Below are positions 1 through 9,900 of a stretch of 64,000 bases of DNA, piece after piece (the first letter of the stretch is position 1; each line of letters begins with the position of its first letter). The notes beneath the pieces were generated by a model, which saw only the letters and a program-made list of their open reading frames with translations, was not told the DNA's origin and ran no database searches. Made by a program: the position numbers and the translations under genes. Where the stretch lies: assembly GCF_051622035.1 (NCBI RefSeq), contig NC_135365.1, positions 28,272,001 to 28,336,000 of the forward strand, written 5' to 3'. Source of the stretch: Arctopsyche grandis. Taxonomy: Eukaryota > Arthropoda > Insecta > Trichoptera > Hydropsychidae.

Positions 1-365
1 TTCATCACATATATCTTGTATCAATGTGATGAAAATAAAAATCAATTCCAAAATGGCCCCCACCTTGGCCATTTTCTGGATCCGCTAGTGTCCACGAGGC
101 ACAACGACTCACAATCATCAACCATATCGATGCCCCTGCCGACCCCGCCGCCCCACCAACCGACATCAGTCTCGGACGAGCGGCGCCGCCGCAGCATCAC
201 AGCATCACGTCACCGCCCTCGAATCTACCGACCATTCAGGGCGGTACACCAACACAGCGGATGACCCACGTCAACAAAAATTTTTCTCTCCCAACTTAAT
301 ATTTTTTTTTCTCATTCTCTGATTATATAATTGTATATATTGTATCGCTGATGCTGAGGGAGGAG
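1..365 (+). mobile_element. 3' internal remnant of an LTR retrotransposon
   Basis: This stretch lies immediately before a putative LTR and ends in a purine run (gagggaggag, about 356-365), as expected of a polypurine tract priming plus-strand synthesis. The segment is proline/arginine-rich in translation (an open frame at 16-264), like the poorly conserved C-terminal tails of integrase-coding regions, but no catalytic motif is present. The rest of the element would lie left of the window. The assignment depends on the LTR call next to it. Confidence 0.35.
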
Positions 366-545
366 TGATGTGGCGGCTCGCTATACGACATGGTCGAGTT
401 TGGTCACCTCCCTGCGAGTGGGGACCAACTCGGCTGTGTTAGCTACCTCACTCCGCCTTCAGAGTAGCTACCTCACTCTGCCTTCAGCTATCATAAATAA
501 AGCACGTGCATCAACATGCCAGTCGTCTCATTCGTTCATCCCCCA
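366..545 (+). repeat. Putative 3' LTR, 180 bp
   Basis: It begins TGATGTGG directly after the purine tract and ends CATCCCCCA, giving the TG...CA boundaries of an LTR. An AATAAA polyadenylation signal sits inside near 497, and a short internal duplication (gtagctacctcactc, about 440-480) is visible. The partner 5' LTR is outside the window, so a target duplication cannot be tested. Confidence 0.45.
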
Positions 546-555
546 TAGTACTAAT

Positions 556-848
556 GGTTCGGTGATTACTAGTCAAATGTGAACCGGTAACAGGATAACC
601 GGTCACTCTAGATCGGTCACACCCAAAAATTGGTCACGAGAAAACTGGTTACACCCGAAAATTGGTCACACCCAAAAATGCGACCAATTTTTAATTTTTG
701 GGTGTGACCGATTTTTTGTGACCAATTGTCGGGTGTAACCAGTTTTCTCGTGACCAATTTTTGGGTGTGACCAGTTTTAGTGTGACGGGTGACGACGTGT
801 GACCGATCTAGAGCGACCGGTTCACAAATGACTAGTAGTCCGTTTACC
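556..848. mobile_element. Palindromic MITE, copy A of the GGTCACGAG family
   Basis: The two halves are inverted copies: the left end reads GGTTCGGTGATTACTAGTCA and the right end is its imperfect reverse complement. Near-identical 8-bp flanks, GTACTAAT at 548-555 and GTACTAAC at 849-856, look like a target-site duplication with one change. The interior consists of alternating TGGTCACGAGAAAACTGGT-like units in both orientations. There is no coding capacity. Related sequence recurs at 32789-33190 and 38826-39089. Confidence 0.75.
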
Positions 849-856
849 GTACTAAC

Positions 857-1470
857 GAGCACTCAAGTACCAGATATTCCTTTTTTTCGTAGCAACAATT
901 TTCGAAATAAAAATAATCCGTTTACCGAAATAAACATGGCCAACGACTATAATGTTTTCCCCACCATCGAAATGGTGATCAATTTTTAATTATATTTAAT
1001 TTAATAAATATAAAATCCCATCGGGCGACGACTTTCAAGCAGTTGTACTTTATTATTATTATTAATACACATTAAAAAATAATAACCATAACATTTAATG
1101 ACCAATTTTACCAATAACAATAAAATAAAAATTCAATCAATCATCTCATTTAAATTCACTCATCTTGAATCTCATGAAACTGACCAATTCAGCAAAGCGA
1201 CAATCAAATAGGTTCAATAGGTTGTATATACTGAAGGCGTGTACATGATTTGTTTAATTTGTCATATATATTTGAACGTTTATTTTTCATTTTACGACTT
1301 TTTATTCTTTTAAAACTCCCACAAACCAATACGAATTGAACACTTCATAAAAATCACACCGCGAAACTTGTACTACGTGTTTATCGACCAATCAGAGAGT
1401 GGTGATCATTTTTTGTTTTGAGATGGTAACTAAGGTGTGGTAAAGGTTTTTTTCTTAACAATAGTTATAA
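857..1470. other. AT-rich intergenic DNA
   Basis: No gene, terminal repeat or RNA structure is recognised. The sequence is low-complexity AT-rich with TTATTATTATTA runs. Confidence 0.5.
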
Positions 1471-1479
1471 ATTAACAAT

Positions 1480-2013
1480 GGTTGTGGCTATTTGCAGGTA
1501 CTATATCTGCAAATTATTGGCTATTTGCAGGTACTATATCTGAGTATTATTGGCTATTTGCAGGTACTATATCTGCGACAGGCGCAAAGCCTTCTGAGCA
1601 TGCGCGTGAACTGTCACTGTCAGCGTGTTTACTGTTAAAATTTTGTTTTAAACCTCTTAAAATTTAGTTCGAACTCGCAAAGTGACGTAGAGTAAAAAAT
1701 ATAATCCAAATTAGTTAATATTATTAATTGTTAGAAAATTATTATCATATACAACGTATAATACCTACATACAAGTACAAGCCGCGAACTAGCTAAATGA
1801 TATAAATCTATTATAATAACGTGCGAAATTTATTTGCCTCATGTATAATGAATGATTGATTAAACAAGTCTAGCATACATTAAATGTAAGAAATTATAAT
1901 CGGATTATAAGTTTACGCGCATGCCCAGAAGGCTTTGCGCCTTTCGCAGATATACATAGTACCTGCAAATAGCCAATAATTCGCAGATATAGTACCTGCA
2001 AATAGCCACAACC
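1480..2013. mobile_element. Inverted-repeat element with 9-bp target duplication (MULE-like MITE)
   Basis: Perfect 9-bp flanks ATTAACAAT (1471-1479 and 2014-2022) bracket an element starting GGTTGTGGCTATTTGCAGG and ending in its reverse complement. The left terminus contains three tandem ~33-bp units built on GGCTATTTGCAGGTACTATA; the right has two in inverse orientation. A second inverted segment (GCGCAAAGCCTTCTG) lies inside. The interior of about 300 bp has no ORF. A 9-bp duplication is typical of Mutator-like and foldback elements. Confidence 0.8.
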
Positions 2014-2121
2014 ATTAACAATATCCATAACGCCAAAACACCATTATGCCCTAATGAGTATCCCTTGTCTGGTGGTAACTTTGTGGTACACAGGTCTTGT
2101 CAAAATAACAGTATCTTGAAT

Positions 2122-2290
2122 CAGCAGCATAGGTCAATGGCTAGCATGTAATGCTTTCAATTGTGTGGTCACGGGATTTATCCCTGGTGTGTGCCGCTGA
2201 CCATACCTTGAATATGTGACCTCAAGGTCGATCGTTTCCTATCAAAGTTTACCAATTTATCTGATTTCATTGAAATCTCTTTCGCAAAAA
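2122..2290 (+). mobile_element. Degenerate tRNA-derived SINE
   Basis: The order matches the better copies at 58566 and 63629: a 'cagcagcat' start, a decayed tRNA-like head, then a body with GGTCGATCGTTTCCTATCA and 'aatttatctgatttcattg'. A and B boxes are badly eroded, so this is an old copy. Confidence 0.6.
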
Positions 2291-4098
2291 TTCGATTTAT
2301 TCATTATCTCGATTTTCGCTGATTTGTATAAATTCTGCAAATTTGTTCATAGATATATCTGTGGATGTTAATCGATGTTTGTATTTGCCTTGTAATAATA
2401 CTTACAATACTTCCGTGCAATGTTCGACCATAGATGTCGTGTTTAATGTAAATAAATAGATATTTAACTGCATATACATATATATTTAATAATTCTTAAT
2501 ATGTATAGCATACTCGTTGCGTTGGATCAATCTGTTAGAGTTAGTTGATTGAATAAAATAAAAATAAAATAACTGAATTTTTCAATTAATGCTTAGTTAC
2601 ACTAATCGTCAGATTTGTCAAAATCTTGACATATTAGTGAGCTAGAGGTTTGGCTTCACGATATACATATGTAGATACATATACATATATGTAAATCGTC
2701 ATCTGATAATTGGTTTGCAGGAAAGCGAACTTTGAAACAATGTAATTAAATAACGTGATACGAACCTTCATTTGCACTGAGGTTACGTTTAGTGCCGCAT
2801 TAAAAATTGTTTAAAAATTCTTTTAATGGATCCTGGAATCATGTATCATGACTAAGTTCATCGAAATGCTTTGAGGTAAGAGATTGACGATTCCATTTCA
2901 ATTTTGGCTTCAACCCTAATATTGTTGAAATTGTTACAAATTCTTCAAATTTATTTCTAAAATTACTGATCTCGCAATATGCATTTCTAATCACAGACTG
3001 AGCACTGATAACATCAGCGTTTTTTGATTGAAGGAGCTTTGAAACAAAGTTGGGAAACCGAAGAAATTTTCAAGAAGCACGAGTAGGAGAATAAATACAA
3101 AACTTTCCATTTTATTTTGTAGTCACTTTTTATCTGATTGTTCATCATTTCTTTTACTTTTTAAAATTATTTCTGTAAGAAATTTTAAAACATCTGTACA
3201 TATACATATGTACCTATATATCGAAGTGCATTAATAGAGTCTAATCTGGACGACCAACAAGCAGTGAACAATCTGTTTAAAGTAACTGGTGGTGAATTTT
3301 CCTTAAAAATTTCCCACCTGTTAATGTTAACCGCGAAAAATTTATAAATTGGTAAATTTTATTGTTTTTCACTTCTTATATAATTTTATTTGATTGTTTT
3401 AACACCGAAAAAATATATACAAGAATAAGAGAGAATTCTCAGCTATATGTACATACACACAATAAGACGAGATGCAAATAGGTAAATATAACAGAGGTTT
3501 TTAAAAAAATTATTACACAGAAATTACAGAAAAAATTAAAAAATCTGTGAAAAAGGCACGGCGCTTTGACCCCCCCCCCAAGTCTCGGCAATGTTATCAG
3601 CAGTGAGTGGCCCTAGGATGCGCCAACTCGAAATAAATGGGTTTCTTTTTTTTGCTCTTTAGAGAGCAAAAAAAAGGTTAAAAATTAAATAAATTAAATG
3701 GTTACCGAGAAAAAATATTTAAAATTACTAATATATAAGAAATTCTTTAGACTTATTACACGTATTAAATTTTCAGTCCAATCCGTTGATGGTTTCGGAT
3801 ATAATTTAATCCAAAAACTTTTAAAAATCGAAAGTAGCCTAATAGGCTTGTAAAAAAAGAGGTATAATATAAGAGAAGGTACAAAAGTCGGATTAAAAAA
3901 TGTCACGAAAATGCAAAAAATATTTTGAAAAAAAAAATTTAAAACAAATTAAATGTAAATTTATTTATGCTCTCCTTTATATTGGAAACTTGAAAAATCT
4001 ACATTTTACAGTTATTGCCGCGCCCGCCTCACTACAGCACTATATACATACATAGATAAAGTCATGGGTTGTCCACAATACGCATTTTTCGCACCAGC
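2291..4098. other. AT-rich intergenic DNA
   Basis: No convincing exon or transposon boundary was seen. A poly-C tract at about 3573 and AT-rich low-complexity runs are the only obvious structure. Short open frames here (for example 3694-3906 minus) have no recognisable composition. Confidence 0.45.
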
Positions 4099-4102
4099 TT
4101 AA

Positions 4103-5190
4103 GAGGGCTGGACCCCAGCGCCTTGTCCATACAATCGTATTACACTTCTCCTTTCCTCAATTATGGCACTAGAGAAATTATTTTTTAATATGCTATGGAT
4201 ATCCACCATAGGCATGGTTCTATTATTATTATTTTTTTTTTTTTTTGATTAATCAAAAAATCAAATTAATCAAAAACCAAAAAATCAATTAACCAAAAAA
4301 AAAAAAAATAGAACCATGCCTATGGTGGATATCCATATCATATTAAAAAATAATTTCTCTAGTGCAGGGTTTCCCAAACTATGTTCAGCGGAACACCAGT
4401 GTTCTGCTGAACCTGAATAGATGTTCCGCGCAATTTGAAAAGGTTTTATATTCTGCAACACATTTAAAGATCTTCTACTTCATATTGAAAGGTGAGTGAT
4501 GATCAATATCCACTGATGTCTAAATTGAATTTTAAAGTAGGTGAAGAAGTTTTCAACGTATTTTTAGATCACATACATAACTTGAAAACAACTCGTTTGC
4601 AATATTTTTCGAAAACTAGTAAGGACGATTCTTAGGTTCGGAATCCATTTTCCGTGACAGCTAAACCAGTAGGCTTAAGCGCAAGTTCGATATATGAAAA
4701 TCTAATTGATTTAATTAGTGACTGATTTGAAACAAAAATACAAATGATTTAAATGCCTTTAAATGATTCCTGGGTGAGTTCGTCAGAAGATTACCCCAAT
4801 TTTTCAAAACAATTTTTATTTGATTTTTTTTTCGATCATAGTGCGTATCTTCGTAAGTCAAAACATCTTAAGTCGAGGACTACCTGTATGTGATTGTTGA
4901 TGATCTAATTTTAGCTCAATCTCGAAAATTTAATTAAATTGTATATGCTGTTTTAACTTTCAATATTTTATTTTAATTTTAATATAATGATTATAATTTT
5001 ATTTTGATATTTGAATTTAATTTTAGTATAATAATAATAGTTTTAATTTTGATATTTGAATTCAATTTTTTAATTTAATTTTTATTTCGATATTTTGTAC
5101 GCTTCTGGTTTTAAAAGTTGGCCGTTCGTTGGCTTGGTGCGTACGCAGCATAATACGTTTGTATGGACAAGGCGCTGGGGTCCAGCCCTC
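4103..5190. mobile_element. TTAA-flanked inverted-repeat element (piggyBac-like MITE)
   Basis: TTAA at 4099-4102 and 5191-5194 flank perfect terminal inverted repeats beginning GAGGGCTGGACCCCAGCGCC, which extend about 40 bp with one mismatch (ACAATCG versus ACAAACG). TTAA duplication is diagnostic of piggyBac-type integration. No transposase remains. The right interior (about 4800-5130) is an AT-rich block related to the element arms at 33345-33660 and 35400-35860. A palindrome is nested at 4166-4365. Confidence 0.75.
4166..4365. repeat. 200-bp near-perfect palindrome
   Basis: The left arm from GCACTAGAGAAATTA through GGCATGGTTCTATT is matched by its inverse ending TAATTTCTCTAGTGC, with a central loop of A/T runs and 'aatcaaa' units. 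It sits inside the TTAA-flanked element and looks like a separate foldback insertion. It is followed by CAGGGTTTCCCAAACT, a sequence resembling hAT-type termini. Confidence 0.75.
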
Positions 5191-5292
5191 TTAATATACT
5201 TATGTACATAAAACAAATAAAATACTTGATGTTTCAATTAATATCAGTTAACCATAATTAAATCAAACAGGTCATTCAAACTATTACATGAA

Positions 5293-5835
5293 TTATGTTA
5301 TTTGAGTTGACTGATTATATGTATAATTAACTAGTATTCCATTGACATACGTATAGGAATGCGTTTCCACAATCATCAATTTGTGCACTTTGAAAATATA
5401 TTTGAAGAGAGTTGACAGCAGGTACACTATCACCATTAGAAATAACAACACCAAAGCGCCGATTACCTTTGCGAGGTATATAATAGTATTGATTATATCC
5501 ATCACTATATTCTCGAAAAGCAGGATCAGGCCGCAAATCTCGAGGAGAGCTCCAGACAATGTCTTGCCAAACAGCATGCAGGCAATGCCGACCAAGAAGA
5601 AGACGGTAGCTATCCTTTTGTCTTCGGCGAAGAATAGCTGGAGAGTCTTTTCATGACCATTGGCATACACTAGTCCTCCAATTAAGATCACGTTGCCGAT
5701 AACCAGCAGCCATACTCCGAGCTGCATCAGCATACCCAGAAAGATGAGCAGAACTCCAGAAACGGCAGCCGTCGACCCGATGAGTCCAATTTTTGTAAAC
5801 ATTTTCATAGTTTTCAGTCGAGTAACCAATTTCAT
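5293..5835 (-). CDS. Got1-like four-helix membrane protein
   Basis: 180 codons without an intron. The first ~115 residues follow the Got1/SFT2 order: IGLIGSTAAVSGVLLIFLGM (helix 1), LLVIGNVILIGGLVYANG (helix 2), a basic/polar loop ending AEDKR, FFLVGIACMLFGKTLSG (helix 3), and LLEICGLILLFENIV (helix 4). Got1 proteins act in ER-Golgi vesicle traffic and are usually about 138 aa. This one has ~40 extra C-terminal residues, including a fifth hydrophobic stretch and a polar tail (TYVNGILVNYTYNQ). Translation could start at Met1, Met10 or Met12; the last two sit right before the conserved helix. It lies 1.1 kb downstream of, and on the same strand as, the giant SecA-like gene. Intronless structure suggests a retrocopy or fast-evolving paralogue, though no poly-A trace is visible. 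Family match is moderate; an unrelated tetraspanning protein is the alternative. Confidence 0.55.
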   Translation of the reverse strand: MKLVTRLKTMKMFTKIGLIGSTAAVSGVLLIFLGMLMQLGVWLLVIGNVILIGGLVYANGHEKTLQLFFAEDKRIATVFFLVGIACMLFGKTLSGALLEICGLILLFENIVMDIINTIIYLAKVIGALVLLFLMVIVYLLSTLFKYIFKVHKLMIVETHSYTYVNGILVNYTYNQSTQIT

Positions 5836-6040
5836 ATCAAAACTCGACTTGCAACTAAAGTTGCCAACTATTTTTGAGACGGTTCTGGGACAATTGGTCT
5901 GAAATAAAATTTAGAAATTAAAAAAAAAATTGCAACATTCTCATTTCCCAAAAATATTTTATAATGAAATATCACTGTTTTTGTTTCGTGACCTCGCGAC
6001 CCGTTCCCGCTATCGCAAGTATAGGGTGGTGTACATGTAA

Positions 6041-6340
6041 GGATGAAAACACACTGAGTAGTACGGAACGTCATGTCCTTGGCTCCCCGCTGTGACAGTG
6101 AATGTTCCCCAAACCGAATTCATGTGTAGTTGCACGTGCAGAGTGCGTGTGTTTCTCCTACGTTTCTTCAACTATGTGATGCACCGTTATCAATCACTGT
6201 CAAGCAAGGATAAAATACCACCGAAAACACTCCAGGGGGTGATTTTTTGGTCTGTGGACCGTGTATATATAAAAAGGGTGTTGCGTTTTAAAAGTATCTA
6301 AAAAAACACGTACCACGGACCATTCAGCGTGTTTTCGCCC
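6041..6340. mobile_element. Harbinger-like MITE, copy 1
   Basis: Its ends resemble GGGCGAAAACACACTGAG and the inverse GTGTTTTCGCCC; the first four bases have drifted to GGAT. It is the same family as 51133-51400 and 61320-61580, sharing the interior CACTGTCAAGCAAGGAT and AAACACTCCAGG. Flanking trinucleotides TAA/TCA are compatible with a mutated 3-bp duplication. It lies between the Got1-like gene and the giant ORF. Confidence 0.7.
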
Positions 6341-6944
6341 TCAGAGTGTAAACCTCGCTGATGTACATATATCTACATTTTCTAGTAAGTGTACGCATTG
6401 TCAAAATCATCTGGTCAGTGTACACGGGAGAATGAATGAACACGTTTCCTAGGAAACTCCGTACGTAAGTAAACGTTTACGATAAGAAAAGCTTTATAGT
6501 TGGCCTATGACGGATTACCCAAACTAAAAACTGAGAAAATGCCATACGTGCCATAAGATTCAGTGGGTCTGTGCCTTTAATCTCAACATCCACCTTATCA
6601 GAGGCGTCATTTTTACTGGTTCCAGGGGCTGCAAAAGTTTTGACCAATTTGATGGCTGTTGCCTTTCTAGGTTGTAATATGTCGAAAAATTGTCAAATAT
6701 GTGTATGTGTTAGTGAACCATTTTTTTAAACATTTATTATTATTTATATCTTTTCATCAATAAAATTATTAGTAGGAAAATAATTAAACGACAAAGATTT
6801 AGGTATAAGCACATATGTATATTTACAAAACATAAAAATACATTGAACAAATAAAATGAACACAAGTAAAAAATGTTTCAAAAAATGTTTCTCTAAATTG
6901 TTACCAGTAAAAATAAGTTCCTACAATTAGAATGATTAAACATA
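6341..6944. other. 3' flank of the giant minus-strand gene
   Basis: Mostly AT-rich. On the minus strand, TTTATT at about 6733-6738 reads AATAAA and is a candidate polyadenylation signal for the gene ending at 6945. Nothing else is recognised. Confidence 0.4.
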
Positions 6945-9900
6945 TTACAGTAAAAAAAAGTAGTAAAAAAGCAAATACAATACCAGAGGAAAGTATAAAT
7001 AAGCCGATATATTTATGTAAGAAACATACGTGTACGTTTTGATGACACGTGTTTCGTCGTCTCTTGATTTCTTTCTAGACTTTTTGTTTGTCTTGCACCT
7101 TTGGCAACACTTTACTTTGGCAACACATTCAACTAAGGTCATCTCTATATATTTAACTAAAAACTTCTGTACTGTATCCATTGTAAGATTTTTTTTTCCT
7201 TTGACCAAATTAAGCTCTTTAGTTTTAGATTCGAGTTTTTCTACATTATTTCGGAATTGTAATTGAATCCTTGTCGCCGTGACGCTGTGATGAGACGACT
7301 TGTCGCTGTGTTGATCGTTGTGTTGATTGTTTTCTAGATCTGCTACGTATTGTCTCTTCAATTCGCTCGAGTCTCCAAAGGTTTGTTGTTTGAAGCTATT
7401 CTTAATCTTTGCGTCAATGCTTGCGATCAGACGTACCTTTCGATCGTCCATTATCACATCGAATACATGTTGATTGATGATCTTATCGACGTGTTCGATT
7501 AATTGAGACTTTATCGAGTCGACCATCTTCTTTTCGAATGCGTCGCAATCGTTACTTCCAGAGTCATTTTTACTTTCGTAGTTCAACGTGGTCAGTTCAT
7601 TATTTACACTGTTGATGTAATCATATATGGCATTCAAAATATCGTTAACGTGATTCGATCTGAGATGTGACCATGTGATATTTTCGCATACCTTTTCAAT
7701 AGCAATTTTGGACATGGATTCAGCTTCGTTCACGATCCTGGAAGCTTTTGTGATCTCCTCGGTTACGCTCTCGACTATAGTTTTAGCTATCGTTCTGATT
7801 CTGTCTATAAAGCTTTTTTGACAGTCATTGAAATGCTTTAAGACTAATTCTTCGGCAGCTTTTTCTCCATGTGTATCGAAAGCTCTTCTCAAGATCGTTT
7901 TTACTTTGTGTTCGAATTTGCTACTCTCGATGGACGCCATGATGTCTGATTCCAATTGCTCGCACAGCGAATTTAAAATGTTTTCGATGAATCGATAGAC
8001 GAAAGCGTTTTTCAATACATTATTCATTTGTCTTGTTTCCTTTGATACGCTTTGTTTGGGATTTTTATCTGTGATATCTTTAGACAATTTTTGAATATAT
8101 TTTGACATAAAATATCCAAATAGCGCTGTATCAAGAATAGTAGATCCTACTTCTTCCGCGATATGCGGACTTATATTTTGTACTACATTCTTGGTAGCAG
8201 ACGAACTGATTTTTGAAAAGCTTTTTTGTAAACAAATCGGGATAGTTTCGGAATTAAAATTTTGTGCTGCATTCATGATAGCCTTCGAAACATTAATAAT
8301 CTTCTTGCCTGTGTTTATAAATTTTTCAAAATACGCAGATATAACGCTTTTTGCTGAAGTCAACCAAACATTAGGCAAATTGGAGATTCCTAAAGTCAAC
8401 AAAGATATCGCTTTTTGTTTAAGTTTGAATGCTGCATAATCCTTCCAACTGAAATTGCCATAGTATAGAGAACTTATTCCGTAATATATATCATCTATGC
8501 CTTGTGTGATAGCGAAGGACGAAGAAAATGGGGCCAAAAATGTTCCTACACATATTTCAGCCACACCCAGAAATGTTACTCCGACAGATGAAAGAATCTT
8601 GAAAAAAGTCCATTTTTTTTCCTCCAATTGAATAATATCTCCTAATCCGTTTTGAGAAAACACGTCAGCGTCCTCCCCCATAGAATTCCCATTCTGGTCG
8701 CCAGAATCCGTAAACGACTTTCGTTTCCGTAAACAAAATTTCGGCTTGTCTATGGAATAAATATCGCCAACTAAGCGATTCAACTTATCTTCTATATGTT
8801 TCCGTGTTACATTATCGGACAGCTTTCTGCGATTATCGAATAATTTTTTTATCGTATCTTCAACACAGCTGAATTCTTCATCTAATGCTTCGTTGCACTC
8901 GTCGCTAATAGAGTAATTATTGAATATTTTGAATAATAACCATCCCTTCTCGATCAGATGATCGATAAGAGTGTGTGTGCATTTATTTTTGTCAATTAAT
9001 TTACTTTTCTTCAAATAATCTAACACATGTCCTTTCTTCATGCTAGGCTCGTAGAGTGTTTTTAAGATACTGCTATTTTTATTCTTATCGGCGGAAACAC
9101 GTACTGGATCGATGATTTGTTCCGCGATCAAATCTTGTATCAATTGAATGTGAGGCTTTGGAAGCACAAACCACTGGTTAGGTTTTTCAATGATTTCCTG
9201 AAAAGCTATTCGATATGCAAATCGTAAGTGCAAGAGGATTTTTACATCAGTTTCATAAATAGGATGCCCGGAAATTTGAACGCAGTCAATTTCATTGCAC
9301 TTAATCATCAATTGATAGATTCCACTGTTGGGCTTCTTTTCTTTGAGGACTTTACTATCAGCTAGTTCGTTTAAAATATCCTTCGCGACTTTTCGACTGA
9401 TGTTCATTTTAACAAAATCGCCACATTCGATAGAATCGTAGCAAGAAAAGTTCACGCTTGCATTTTGGTCTATGTTTGCCTTTTTATTGGATTCAAACAC
9501 TCCTCGACTCTTGAGAATACGATACTTTTCTTTGTTTATAATTGCAAGGATGTCAGCTTTGTTAAAAATCAGTTCATCTCCTTTCAACTGTTCGTCATAC
9601 AAAATAATTTGATCGCTATTACCATCCATATCTTTAATATTTTTCTCACTTTTATTTAGAAATATAAACAACGATGGATCTATTTGCTTCAATCTGTCAC
9701 GATGTACTTTTACATATTTGATTTCTGCATTCAACACTTTCGATTTGATCAGTAATTTCCAGAGCGATTCCCTGCTGGGTAACTTGAGACACTTTTTTAT
9801 TCCTTTTTCGAAAGCATTTTCTTCAAAGTTTTTACACTGAGATAAAAAGTCGAATAAATTTCGGCTGTCTATACTGTATTCGCTGCAAACTTTTGGTAAT

